Assembly (NCBI RefSeq): GCF_000801105.2
Contig: NC_079512.1
Span: 29,033,848-29,097,847 of the forward strand
Origin: Raphanus sativus
Taxonomy: Eukaryota; Streptophyta; Magnoliopsida; Brassicales; Brassicaceae
Reading direction: 5' to 3'
DNA: 64,000 nt
The position numbers and the translations under genes were made by a program. Below the pieces are notes generated by a model. That model ran no database searches. It worked only from the letters and a program-made list of their open reading frames with translations, and was not told the origin of the DNA. Shown here piece after piece: positions 33,183-45,013 of the stretch; the first letter of the stretch is position 1, and each line of letters starts with the position of its first letter.

Positions 33183-34144
33183 ATGGCAACGGCGTCTTTT
33201 AGCATGCTGTCAGTGTTCGCCGCTCCTTCCGCTGGATTGGGCTCTCGCAACATCAGAAACACAAGCCAAGTCTTCTCCAATAGGAATCCTTTGGTTGGAG
33301 TCAGGTGCATGGCTCAGGTATATACATAATTACAGTGCCTCCTACTATGCATATCAAGTCTTCCCTACGTTACTTGTTTGACTTTTTTTTTTTAATTCTG
33401 ACCATTCTTTGCCTTAACCCTTTCTTAAGGACGATCCTATCAAGGAAGAATCTCCTCTGCCTTCGACCTCGGCCACTCAACCGCAGACGCCGTTGTATTC
33501 TCCTCCACCAATTAGCAAGCCTAAGGTATGATCTTCATATAATGATCAGTCACTAACATCTTAACTATAACTTATGGCGGTCGAAGAATTTATCTTAGAT
33601 TTTGGAGACCATATATATAGTTTCGAATTTTCTTTATTGTGTTTTAGTAATGGTTAAGTGAATATTAAATAGCAAGAATACCCTACGGTAGACTTCAGAG
33701 ATTAATCTTGGTTATTAAAAAAATAAAGGAACTAAAGTCGTTAATATGATAATATCATTATGCAAGTGTGGGTTGAATGATTTGTCAACTGTTTTATAGG
33801 TGAGTACGAAGTTCGGAGATCTATTAGCGTTTAGCGGTCCAGCGCCCGAAAGAATAAACGGGAGACTAGCTATGGTAGGCTTCGTAGCGGCCATTGCGGT
33901 GGAGCTTTCGAAGGGAGAGAACGTGTTTGCTCAAATCTCCGACGGTGGAGTCGGATGGTTTCTAGGAACGACGGCGTTACTAACGTTGGCATCGATGGTT
34001 CCATTGTTCAAGGGAATAAGGGCAGAGTCAAAGTCCAAAGGGTTTATGACGTCAGATGCCGAGCTATGGAATGGTCGATTCGCCATGCTCGGCCTCGTGG
34101 CCTTGGCTTTCACTGAGTACGTCAAGGGCGGGACTCTTATCTAA
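33183..34144 (+). CDS. ELIP2: Early light-induced protein, 191 aa (full copy)
   Basis: Three exons, 33183-33317, 33430-33525 and 33800-34144, all phase 0, GT-AG. The product has a Ser/Arg-rich transit peptide ([16 protein letters not shown]), a Pro-rich linker, and three membrane helices. Helices 1 and 3 carry the chlorophyll-binding LHC motifs [12 protein letters not shown] and [13 protein letters not shown]; helix 2 lies in [18 protein letters not shown]. ELIPs bind free chlorophyll in thylakoids and protect against photo-oxidation under high light or cold. The position near ARD and PEAPOD favours ELIP2 (At4g14690) over ELIP1. Its third exon and downstream DNA recur at 38.6 kb through a segmental duplication. 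Confidence 0.95.
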
Positions 34145-35459
34145 GTCTTTTCTCCTTTTGCATTTTTTGTGTTGCCCTTTGGCTATGTTTCATGGGAGAA
34201 TTTTGAGGATAATAAGTAAATCATATATAGTTTCGTTTTTAATATGATTTGAAATAAACCCAATGTTTTCAAAACTGGGCCAGCAACCGAACCGGAGAAG
34301 TTCTTGGGTCATAGTTTAACCGAGTTCATCCAGCTTCAACCGGTTTTTATGAACTTGATGTCGTGATAGGATATTTTTTCAGCTCCTATCCAATTCAGAC
34401 ACTCAAATTGATGATGCCAGATACTTTTATCCAACAAAGTGTCAATGTTTGGGTTCACTTCCATAAGCCAATTCTAAAACCCATAGGAGAACTCATCCAA
34501 CACTTAATTATTCTTTAGATGCATATTCTCCCTTGTTCTGAGTATTGATGCATTTAGCTCATCGTAAAAGACCCCAAGGATATACACTATACATCCTTAT
34601 TTTATCAAAATTCATCACTAAATAGATGTATGCGTGAGAGATCATCTTTCTCATCCTTAGCGGTGACCAATATATGTATAACAACTATATACACTACGCT
34701 CATTCTGTCCAAAAATGATCATTTGTTACAAAATTTAAAGTGCTTTTCCTTTGTTGTCTTTATGTTGATCTTTCCACTTCGCTTAATTAAGCATCCTACT
34801 CCATAACCCCTTATCATCCTTTCAATTTTCAAAGTCTACCTTGGGTTCATCTTTGCATTTGAGTCCAGTTACAGTATGAAATTATTGTATTGAAAATCGA
34901 ATAGGCCTCTCTGCAAACAAAAACCATAACTCGTGTAACTTGAAAATATTTAGTTATTTGCATATGAAGTTATGAATAACCTTCCCTGAGTATTCATATA
35001 CATCCAAAATGAACAACAGAATTGTATTGAACCACAACAACATGACACACAAATGCCAAGACCATCGAACCTATTAGGCAAACATTTAGATAAGTTTTTT
35101 TTTTGTTTCTTTTTAGCAAAATTCTCTTTTTTATATTGTTAGCGTTCGCAAACAAGAAAATACATTTGACATATATAATAAGGCTCATTAAATTATCCAC
35201 GCAGCAATAAACAACTCTTATTATGTTTCCTTAGTTGCTCACAAAGAAACGTACGCATGAAAATATATGATCGAACTGACTCGATACAATTTTTCGTAAA
35301 ACGGATACGGCAAAGATGGTCAATAAAGACGAGCAGAGTGTGATTAAGTTTACAAGACATGCATACCAAAGCAATCATTCTCCACATGCATACTCTCTTC
35401 ATTGCAGGCCAAGTTTATTATAGATCATGTTTCTTTAGAAGGGAGAGAGAGAGAGCTCT
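34145..35459. other. ELIP-A/ARD-A convergent intergenic region
   Basis: No gene. It aligns with 38980-41852 in copy B, which is about 1.5 kb longer because of extra blocks. Confidence 0.6.
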
Positions 35460-36893
35460 CTAAGCAGAGGCGTTAACGGCTTTGTTCACGAAATTATCAA
35501 CATATTCTTTCCTGCAAGACAAAACCAATAAAGTTTTCTTGTTATTGTAATGTTCGCATAAGAGGAAACAAGCACAGAGTTAGTGCTTTTGATGAGTTGT
35601 GAAACAGTGGCAACTGTACCTTGCAGGAAGATGGTCGTGTGGACGATTGTATGGTGTCCACACCGGTTCACCCACGAAAAGACGCATTGCCTGTTTGAAA
35701 CCAGAGCTTTTTTCAATTTTCTTAAGTAACCAAAAAAACATATATGATAAATGACAAAGCAGATATGTAGTAGTAGTAGTTATGTAACCTTGATATAGTT
35801 GTCAGAATCCACGGTGAAGCGATGATAAATTCCAGCAGGCAAGACTATCATTCCTCCCTTCTTCACCCAAACTCTGATCCAAGCTTCGTTGCGGTCCCTC
35901 ACATCAAAGTAGCCTATTTCCCAAAACATTGAGTGAGGAGTAATATAGATTATTTTTTTTTCAAGTAAAGTAGCCAATAAAAAGCACGTACCACTTCCTG
36001 CAACGCAGTAACGGATCTCTTCATCAGTGTGAAGATGTTCCTCGAAAAAACTCTTTACTTTCTCTTCATAATTTTGAAGCTTCTCAGGGCATACCTCACA
36101 GAAGTCCTGAATTCAAAACTCAAAGCTGTAAGACTTACTTGTCTTCTTGTTCTATTTACAAACTCAATCCTAGAAAAATATACCCTTTAAACAATCAGAC
36201 ATCCTTAATTATAAACCCAACCTTTCAACAGGCTTAGGCTAGATATGGTAGACCTATAGATATAAGGGTAAACATCTGTAGAGGTAAACCCACTGTGTGT
36301 CTTTATAAAAATCAAACATTTTTAGCACTCAATTCTAAGATATAATAAAGGGTCATGAGAATCACAAACCATGTAGGAGTAGCCACGAGACTCGCGGATC
36401 TTTTTCAACTCCTCATCGGTTTCGTAGTGATCAGCATCAAGTCTCCAGCTAAGGACTCCAAGCTCTGCACAGAAACATTACATGAGAGAAGAGAAGAGAC
36501 AACAACAATATGTAAGAAGCAGAGAGAGAGAGACAAAAACATTAATAAAGACAAGAAAGAAAAACCTGCAAGTTTGTCGAGAGAGATGAACTCTTTAGGA
36601 TCCTTGTGGTGAGGAAGTCGCTGATCCTCTTGGCTATCATCCATGTACCAAGCCTGTATCACTTCTTCTCTTCCATCCTTAATAACACACACAAGAAGAA
36701 GAAGACATCATTTAGATGCTAAACCCCACCAAACAGATATAGAGAAATCGTTCGATTGATTATCCAGGATGGTAGAATCGCATCAACGAAATCATTAATC
36801 GATAAACCGGAACCTAACCGGAAAACAATCGGCGAGAAACAAATCAAAAAACGGAGGAGAAGAGGATGATGATACCTTCACGGCTTCACCCAT
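35460..36893 (-). CDS. ARD1: Acireductone dioxygenase (ARD), copy A, 195 aa
   Basis: Seven exons: 36893-36876, 36677-36566, 36464-36370, 36106-35992, 35913-35789, 35690-35620 and 35511-35460. The frame is open (195 aa, [20 protein letters not shown] to VNKAVNASA). Cupin fold; the metal-ligand motif H-L-H-T-D-E-E (in [20 protein letters not shown]) and the second cupin His in GIYHRFTVD are intact. With Fe2+ it converts the acireductone of the methionine salvage cycle to the 2-keto acid precursor of methionine plus formate. The first coding exon is only 18 nt. Arabidopsis has ARD1 and ARD2 alternating with PPD genes at this position (At4g14710/At4g14716); assignment as ARD1 rather than ARD2 is tentative. 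Confidence 0.93.
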
Positions 36894-38185
36894 CGTCGTC
36901 TTCGTTATGCGTTTGTTCCCTTCCTCGTCTCGTCAAAACCACGCGAATAGAATGAATTTCTTCTTTTTTCGAAAATAGTAAAAGAAAGATAAAGAGACAG
37001 ACTTGGGTTTGGTTTCTTTTGTAAAGGACCAAATTACCCCTAGTCATGTGTCAACCCTACAGATGCGTTTCCGACCATACGCATCTGCTGTTTGGAGATA
37101 AAATTAATCACACAACAGCAGATTTGATTGAATTCTCTCTCATTCATGATTCAGTTTATTAGATAATTATTTTAAAATTATATATATTGGAGAAAAATGA
37201 TAAAAACACATTAAAAGTTAAGATAATTCTTATATATGTTAAATATATACATATCCATAAAATAATTTATAATCATAAAAAAAAATTAAGAAACAGAAAG
37301 ATGTATAGACACTAATTAAATAAAAAAATAAATTTATAATTTTTATAGTGAATACAGTAACAAATATTTGTAACATGAGTATGTATATATGCACAGACAA
37401 TACACGTACTTCGTGCTTTAAAATAAACAAATAAAATGATCATATACCATATGGAATGGTTCATACCACAATTTTGCGTTATTTACATGATTCATAACAA
37501 TCAGAGCCCCGGGGTCCTCACTTCTCTAGTGTAGAAAGAATTACTTCTTCTTTTTATATATTTTATGTAGATTTGAAAAAGAAGTAATTTACAGAAAAAA
37601 AATTGTTTTTCTACATATTAAATTGTTTGGCATGAACAGAAAATATTCTTTCAGAAAAAAGAATCATGACACATACTTGCATATCGTTGAATTAAACAGT
37701 ATCAATAATCAGTAAGATTTATGGTCATGAAGAAAGGAGAGGTAGTCGTGTCCATGCTTCAAACCTCAGACATTAATACATAAATTTCACAAAACTAAGT
37801 CAACTGATCTTCGGACTAATATGAAATTCTTATAAGAGAGACCAGTTCAGATAAGCCCAAGTCACTCGAGGCCCAACAAAAGAGAAGGGAAAGCAGGTCA
37901 TGACATCATGTACGAAACCGTGTGGTCCTGCATTGAGCAACTCCTTCTCAGCCCTTGGATCTCTTCAACATGAAGGATGATGACATCTGTATTCTAGGGC
38001 TTTCACATCTATCTATATAAGCAATGTAACTCATCTTTGTAAGACTTAAGAATCAAGAAATAGAAAAGAACGTTTTCTGAATCTTCTCTCTTTAAGCTTT
38101 TAATTCTGGCCCCAAAATATTTTAACAAACCTACCAACCCCAATCTCATGTTTCATGAGCTTGTTAGTCAAAGACCGGATCTGGT
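36894..38185. other. Copy-A-specific intergenic DNA, possibly including an LTR-like scrap
   Basis: ARD-A promoter first, then AT-rich sequence. Similarity to copy B stops at about 36982 and resumes at about 38186. The part 37820-38150 looks LTR-like: a TATATAA at 38014-38020 followed by a leader-like stretch. I could not define TG/CA ends or target duplications. No gene is recognised. Confidence 0.35.
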
Positions 38186-38580
38186 GGCAATGGAAACTCA
38201 AAAGTTTTGGTATCAATAAAAAAAAGAGGTCTCATTTTCAGAAGTGTCAACATTTACATAATACAGACCGGAAGAAAAATCCCCCGCCATTCTCTCACTC
38301 TCTCTCTCTTTGTCTCTATGTTGAAACAAAGAACATTTTCCGGCACTAACCTAACTCAAAACTACAGACCCGAAACAAAACAACAAAAAGAAACAGATAA
38401 TCGATATCACAAGACTTCTCCTCCAGCTCATTCTTTTAAGCCATGTTTCTTCCATACAATGAACATTCCTTGTCTGCTTTTGTATCCCTTTTTCCAAAGA
38501 ACATCAACTGTTCTTCTTCTTCGTGTGATGAGCTTAACCCGTCTTTATGCATCGTGTTAGATATCTAGAAAACACAATCG
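38186..38580 (-). pseudogene. PEAPOD 3' fragment (last coding exon and 3' UTR only)
   Basis: Matches 47405-47794 closely, with small indels. On the minus strand it contains the terminal exon (acceptor TAG, then AT ATC TAA at about 38564-38557) and the 3' UTR of the PEAPOD gene, but none of the upstream exons. The match ends at 38580, inside what is the last PEAPOD intron. It is the truncated left-hand product of the tandem duplication. Confidence 0.85.
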
Positions 38581-38591
38581 TGTTAGATATC
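38551..38591. repeat. Duplication junction with a 15-bp direct repeat
   Basis: ATCGTGTTAGATATC occurs at 38551-38565 (PEAPOD sequence) and again at 38577-38591, spanning the join to ELIP intron 2. The second copy is not present at either parental breakpoint (47785-47795; 33745-33760). Confidence 0.85.
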
Positions 38592-38634
38592 ATTATGCAA
38601 GTATGGGTTGAGTGATTTGTCTATTGTTTTATAG

Positions 38635-38979
38635 GTGAGTACGAAGTTTGGAGATCTATTAGCGTTTAGCGGTCCAGCGCCCGAAAGAATAAACGGGAGA
38701 CTAGCTATGGTAGGGTTCGTAGCGGCCATTGCGGTGGAGCTTTCGAAGGGAGAGAACGTGTTTGCTCAAATCTCCGACGGTGGAGTCGGATGGTTTCTAG
38801 GAACAACGGCGTTACTAACGTTGGCATCGATGGTTCCATTGTTCAAGGGAGTAAGGGCAGAGTCAAAGTCCAAAGGGTTTATGACGTCAAATGCCGAGCT
38901 ATGGAATGGTCGATTCGCCATGCTCGGCCTCGTGGCCTTGGCTTTCACTGAGTATGTCAAGGGCGGGACTCTTATCTAA
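38635..38979 (+). pseudogene. ELIP exon-3 duplicate, lacking exons 1-2 (copy B)
   Basis: The 115-codon exon is fully open and differs from ELIP-A exon 3 by two amino acids (Ile to Val in LFKGV, Asp to Asn in MTSNAELW). It keeps all three helices and both LHC motifs. The match starts only ~50 nt upstream, in intron 2. The transit peptide and Pro-rich linker exons and the promoter are missing, and antisense PEAPOD sequence lies directly upstream. It is a 5'-truncated duplicate and is unlikely to make a plastid protein unless a new 5' exon was recruited. Confidence 0.85.
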
Positions 38980-41852
38980 GTCTTGTTCTTTTTTTTTTGC
39001 ATTTTTGTGTTGCCCTTTGGCTATGTTTCATGGGAGAATTTTGAGGATAATAAAGTAAATCATATATAGTTTCGTTTTTAATATGATTTGAAATAAACCC
39101 AATGTTTTCAAAACTGGGCCAGCAACGGAACTGGAGAAGTTCTTGGGTCATAGTTTAACCGAGTTCATCCAGCTTCAACCGGGTTTTATGAACTTGATGT
39201 CATGATAGGATATTTTTTTCAGCTCCTATCCAATTCAAACATCTCAATTTGATGATGCCAGATACTTTTATCCAACAAAGTGTCAATGTTTGGGTTCACT
39301 TCCATAAGCCAATTCTAAAACGCATAGGAGAACTCATCCAACACTTAATTGTTCTTTAGATGCACATTCTCCCTTGTTTTGAGTATTGATGCATTTAGCT
39401 CATCATAAACATAAGGACCTCATGGTATATATATCTTTATTATATCAAAATTCATCACCAAATAAAATGAATGTATGCATGAGAGATCATCTTTTCATCC
39501 TTAGCGGTGACCAATCTATGTATAACAACCATATACACTAGGCGGATCCAAAAATGACCACTTGTTACAAATTTTAAGATGCTCCTCCTTAGTTGTTTTT
39601 ATCTTGATATTTCCATTTCGCTTAAGCATCCTATTCCATAACCCTTTATCATCCTTTCAATTTTCAAATTCAATATTAGGTTCATCTTTGCAATCGAGTC
39701 CAATCACAGTCACGATATGAAATTATGGCATTGAAAACCGAACATGCCTCCTTGCAAACAGAAACCATAGCTCGTGTACCTTGAAAATATTTAGTTGTTT
39801 GCATATGAAGCTGTTAATAACCTTCTCTGAGCATCCAAGATTGCGTTCATTGATCGCCACAATAAGACTAGAGACAGTTTAACACCTCGTTCTACTCTTT
39901 AAAATCCATCATCAATATCTTTAGAATCGTCAATGTACATATATTGCTAATATTTGACAACTAGTAAGTCATAAACCATGAAAATAAAAATTTCATTAAA
40001 GGAATTCATATACATCCAAAATGAACAACATATTGTATTGGATCACAAAACAACATGACACACAAATGCCAAGACCACAGAACCTAATAGGCAATCAAAC
40101 TCAATCTCACATTTGCTAACAACATCAAACATATTAGGCATTCAAGATCAATAAAACCGATTTTAAACAACATATAACTTAACTTTAATTCGAACTCTGT
40201 CAAATACAACCGCATACTTTAATCCAAGTCCAGTCATTAACTAAATCGGTCTCTTTTACATGGGAAAGTATACACAAAACATTCACAAAAGTCTATACCA
40301 TGAGCTTCACAGAAATCGAGCCAAACAAAGATAACGAAAGAGGAATTCAAATCTCTGAACGTGAATCCGTCTCTTAGATTATAATAGTTAATTTTATGCA
40401 ATTCAAACTTTCTAGTTTATGAATATAAAAAACGAATACAAATAAAATTAAAAAAAGAATCTCAAAACTCTAACTTGTAATTTTTGGTCAAAAAAGAAAC
40501 TTATAGTGGTCACCACTGGTGAAGAAAAAACTTGTTCCACCATGGAATACCTCTTATTTTCACGGTGAAGATAACAAAATTTATAATCGATGAGAAAAGA
40601 AAAGGAACAAGAAAATGAGAAGATTATCATTCCCGATATCCGAAAGCTCCAAATCTGGATTCAGATGCTAAATCCATGGATCCTACGAATTCCGAAGCCC
40701 CTACTGAAAATATGTTTTAAACTACCTTATTTGTATAAGTTTTTTAATTGTATAATTGAAGGGTCAGAATAATTATCATTAAAAATAACTTTGAATGGAC
40801 AAAAACTCCTAAAATGATTTCAAAAGAACAATACACAAGTTTTTGTTTTTGTTCTTTTTAGCAAAATTCTTTTTTCTTATATATTGTTAGCTTTTGCAAA
40901 CAAGAAAATACATTTGACATGTATAATAAGGCTCATTATGATGAAAAAAGGCTTATTATATTATCCTATCCACACACAGCAAAAAACAACTCTTATTATT
41001 TTTCCTTAGTTTGCAACACACCTCAGTGCCTCAGTCTATGTTGCATGGAAACTTCATCGGAGATGCGTTTCCCGCTTCGAAACCGGAATCGAAATCAGAA
41101 TCTCGTGGAAATTCGTGGAACCTCACTTCCAAAACGCTTCTGAAATATTTTATTTAAAAACACATTGAGAGCTCATGCTTCTGTTTTTAAGACACAATGT
41201 TTTAAATCAATAAATTCCAAAAGTTAATAATAATGAAATAAAGAGAATAAAAATATACAAATATTAAAACTAATACTATAAATTATCTTTATGTACTAAG
41301 ATTTTTATTAAAAATATAACATATATTCAAATATATTTTATCAATTATTTATGAAGTGCTAAATAATTAATATAATAATTTATTTAAACTTACTGTATGT
41401 ATATTTTCACAGTTTTAATATGAAATTATTTCAAAATTATTATAAATGAATAAATTATTTATTTTAAATTTAAATCACATAATTATTAATCCTAGTTTTT
41501 TTAATCTTATATATATATATATATAGATATACGTTTCCAGCACATACCCACTTCCTAATTTTTTTTTGCTTCTGTGCTTCTATATGCTTTCGCTTTTACG
41601 TACCCACTTCCGTGTAACGTAATGCCTCACACAGGAAAATATATGATCAAACTGAGTCGATACAACTTCTCGTAAAAACGGATACGGCAAAGATGGTAAA
41701 TAAAGACTTAACAGAGTGTGATTAAGTTTACAACACATGCATACCAAAGCAATCATTCTCCATTATAGATTCAAGATCTCTCTTTATTGCAGGCCAAGTT
41801 TATTATAGATCATGTTTCTTTAGAAGCACAAGAGAGAGATAGAGAGAGCTCT
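38980..41852. other. ELIP-B/ARD-B intergenic region with copy-B-specific blocks
   Basis: Alternates between sequence shared with 34145-35459 and blocks absent there. One block (about 41010-41635) contains GGAAACTTC/GTTTCCAGC-like repeats and an (AT)n run at 41512-41524. It looks like a non-coding transposon remnant whose ends I could not define. No gene is recognised. Confidence 0.5.
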
Positions 41853-43155
41853 CTAAGCGGAGGCGTTAAAGGCTTTGTTCACGAAATTATCGACATATTC
41901 TTTCCTGTAAGACAACCAATAAAGTTTTCTTGTTATTGTAATGTTCGCTTAAGAGGAAACAAGCACAGAGTTAGTGCTTTTGATGAGTTGTAAAACAGTG
42001 GCAACTGTACCTTGCAGGAAGATGGTCGTGTGGACGATTGTATGGTGTCCACACCGGGCCACCCGCGAAAAGACGCATTGCCTGTTTGAAACCAGAGCTT
42101 TTTTTTTCAATTTTTCTCAAGTAAACAAAAACATATATGATAAATGGCAAAGCACATATGTAGTAGTAAGTTATGTAACCTTGATATAGTTGTCAGAATC
42201 CACGGTGAAGCGATGATAAATTCCAGCAGGAAAGACTATCATTCCTCCTTTCTTCACCCAAACTCTGATCCAAGCTTCGTTGCGATCCCTCACGTCAAAG
42301 TAGCCTATGTCCAAAACATTGAGCGAGGAGTAATGTAGATATTTTTTTTCAAGTAACGTAGCCAATAAAAAAAAGCACGTACCACTTCCTGCAACGCAGT
42401 AACGGATCTCTTCATCAGTGTGCAGATGTTCCTCGAAAAAGCTCTTAACTTTCTCTTCATAATTTTGAAGCTTCTCAGGGCATACCTCACAGAAGTCCTG
42501 AATTCAAAACTCAAAGCTGTAAAAACTTACTTGTCTTTCTTGTTCTGTTTACAAACTCAACTCTCAACCCAAACTCAAAGCTGTAAATCTACCCTTTAAA
42601 GAATCTGCCAAGACATCCTTAGTTATAATAAACCCACCCTTTCACTACTTTGACTACTAGTCAACCTTACAACAGCTAAATAATCTGTTAAATTCAGGCT
42701 TAGGCTAGATATGGTAGACCTATAGATAAAGCTTGAGCAGCTAAACATCTCCTTAAGGTAAACCCACTATGTGTCCCTATCAAAATCAAACATTTTTAGC
42801 ACTCAATTCTAAGATATAATAAAGGGTCATGAGAATCACAAACCATGTAGGAGTAACCACCGGACTCGCGGATCTTTTTCAACTCCTCATCGGTTTCGTA
42901 GTGATCAGCATCAAGTCTCCAGCTAAGGACTCCAAGCTCTGCACAGAAACATTTTACATGAGAGAAGAGACAACAACAATATGTAAGAAGCAGAGAGAGA
43001 ATGGCACAATATTAATAAAGACAAGAAAGAAAAACCTGCAAGTTTGTCGAGAGAGAGAAACTCTTTAGGATCCTTGTGGTGAGGAAGTCGCTGATCCTCT
43101 TGGTTATCATCCATGTACCATGCCTGAATCACGTCTTCTCTTTCATCCTTAACCA

Positions 43156-43181
43156 ATATAACACACACACACACACACACA
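43156..43181 (+). repeat. (CA)n microsatellite
   Basis: About ten CA units in intron 1 of ARD-B; copy A has only a short ACAC tract at this position. Confidence 0.9.
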
Positions 43182-43314
43182 AGAAACATCATTTAGATGC
43201 TAAACCCCACAAACAAATAGAGAAATCGTCGATTGATTATCAAGGATGGTAGAAACGAATCAAACGAAATCATTAATCGATAAACCGGAACCTAACCGGA
43301 AAACAATCGGCGAG

Positions 43315-43446
43315 TGATAGAATATAAGAATATTCTCTAATTATTTCTGTTAATATTGTACGTAAATATCTCTTGTTATAACCATTTAGGCTATTTAACG
43401 CCTTGTACATACAATGAGAAATTCAGAGGAAATACAAACTCTTTCA
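43315..43446. mobile_element. Short solo LTR (TRIM-like), 132 bp
   Basis: Present in ARD-B intron 1 and cleanly absent from ARD-A, which has a single GCGAG. Here GCGAG flanks both sides (43310-43314 and 43447-43451). The insert begins TGATAGAA and ends CTCTTTCA, i.e. TG...CA, with no internal domain. These are the marks of a solo LTR from a very small LTR element such as a TRIM; the family is not identified. Confidence 0.8.
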
Positions 43447-43508
43447 GCGAGAAACAAATAAAAGAGCGGAGGAGAAGAGGATGATGATACCTTCAGGGCT
43501 TCAACCAA

Positions 43509-45013
43509 CGTCGTCTTCGTTATGCGTTTGTTCCCTTCTTCGTCTCCTCAAAACCACGCGAATAGAATGAATATTTTCTTTTCCGAAAATAGGCTTCCAA
43601 TGGATAATGCATAACAAAATATACAGATCAAATAGAACAAATGCAGATCATGCAGATCAAGCAGAACAAATATAGATCAAACTCGTTAAACTAATTTACG
43701 GTTATCATATTTAATTGAATGCATCGTTTTGAAATCCGGATTTGACATTGACTTAGTATTGCAACTAGATCAATGATCATAAAGATCCAACCGAGTTTTA
43801 TATTTTAGTTTAATTTTAAATTAAATAACTATATATATATATTAACTATAAAATTATTTTTTATAATCTTTATATCATTGTAAGAATCTAAAAATGATAT
43901 GAAAATAAAAGTAAGATTTTAAGTGATATGAAATATAATGAAAGCTAATTTATTTACATAGATATAAAAACATGAATTTTTAACAAGTTTGACCAGTTTT
44001 TGATTGTATTTACCTGTTTAACTCTAATCTGGTTTTAGCATAATTCAGAACCGGTTAGAAAAACAAATCACGGTCCGATCGGTCGGACCAGTACGGTTTT
44101 GAAAACATTGACCGAATGATTAAACATATGTAAACTAAATATCTAAACAAAAAATACAAATTATTATATCTAAAAAATAAATATTATTATTATAATAAAT
44201 ACAATAAAATTTTAAACATTATATAAAATTAAATATAATTACAATATATAATTGATGTCGGACTCATGTCAGTTTTTTTAAAAGTCCAAAACATAGCCGA
44301 ATTAAAAATAATTCCAATTTACTCCGAGTTTAAAGTAAAAAAGAACGAAAACAAAAAAAAACCTGAAAGTTCAAGCTAAAACCTTATAAGCTTGGAAAAT
44401 ATTTAAGTAATTGAGATGTAATAATTTTTTTTTTCAAATTTTTAAAGAAGCATCGTTCAGGTTTTTGTAAATTTTGGTATTGGTTTCAGTTTTATAGTTT
44501 TGAATATGTTCTAGTTAGATTAACTAGTATATTTATATATTTTATAGCATACTAATATAATGTGTCAAATACTTTTTACAGAAAATTATGTTAAATTTAT
44601 GAATATGTCAAGTAAATATATATAGGTGTTTAAAAATATATTTAAAAAGTAAGATTATTCTTAGATATACTGTGTTATCATCTGAAAATAATATTTCAAA
44701 TATAAAATTTTAAAATTAAGATATAATACATTTTATAGCTATACAATAATCAATCTAAAACATTTGTATAAAGATATTTTCTAAAATATGTTTAATATGT
44801 GAGTGTTTTAAAAATTTAATAAGCATATAGATAAAAAAAATTTGCCATATATAAATAATTTGATATTTAGTTTAATGTTTTAAAACATAAATAATAACTT
44901 ATCATGTTGATTTTTGAAACTAATAAGATATAAACTAATAAATATTTATAAAAAGACTATGCATGCACGGACAAACCATCTAGTATTTAGCATATATAAG
45001 AATTACATATATA
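43509..45013. other. Copy-B-specific AT-rich intergenic DNA with a Helitron-type 3' end
   Basis: Similarity to copy A ends at about 43592. The rest is non-coding. A TGCATGCA palindrome (44960-44967) followed by CATCTAG (44977-44983) and T resembles a decayed Helitron 3' terminus. The corresponding 5' end was not found. Confidence 0.4.

Larger units (their letters stand above)
33752..38580. repeat. Tandem segmental duplication, left copy (A)
   Basis: Runs from ELIP intron 2 through ARD-A to the last intron of a PEAPOD copy. It corresponds in order and orientation to 38587-47794. Aligned parts (ELIP exon 3, ELIP 3' flank, ARD, PEAPOD 3' end) are very similar by eye. 36983-38185 has no counterpart in copy B. 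Confidence 0.85.
41853..43508 (-). pseudogene. Acireductone dioxygenase copy B, start codon changed to TTG
   Basis: All seven exons of ARD-A have counterparts of identical length: 43508-43491, 43147-43036, 42938-42844, 42497-42383, 42304-42180, 42081-42011 and 41904-41853. Splice signals are intact and the frame is uninterrupted. However, the ATG is TTG here (43508-43506). The next in-frame ATG lies in exon 2 (WYMDDNQ) and would remove about 15 residues. Substitutions include MIVLPAG to MIVFPAG and FVGEPVW to FAGGPVW. The metal ligands (HLHTDEE, YHRF) are kept. A 132-bp LTR-like insertion sits in intron 1. It could still be expressed from a later ATG, so calling it a pseudogene is a judgement. 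Confidence 0.7.

Noticed and set aside
27978..36893. A sulfur-metabolism gene cluster (ATP sulfurylase plus ARD)
   Set aside because: The genes are conserved syntenic neighbours with an ELIP between them; the proximity is better explained by ancestral order than by a biosynthetic cluster.
37820..38150. A solo LTR in copy-A-specific DNA
   Set aside because: TATA and leader-like features only; no defined TG...CA ends and no target duplication.
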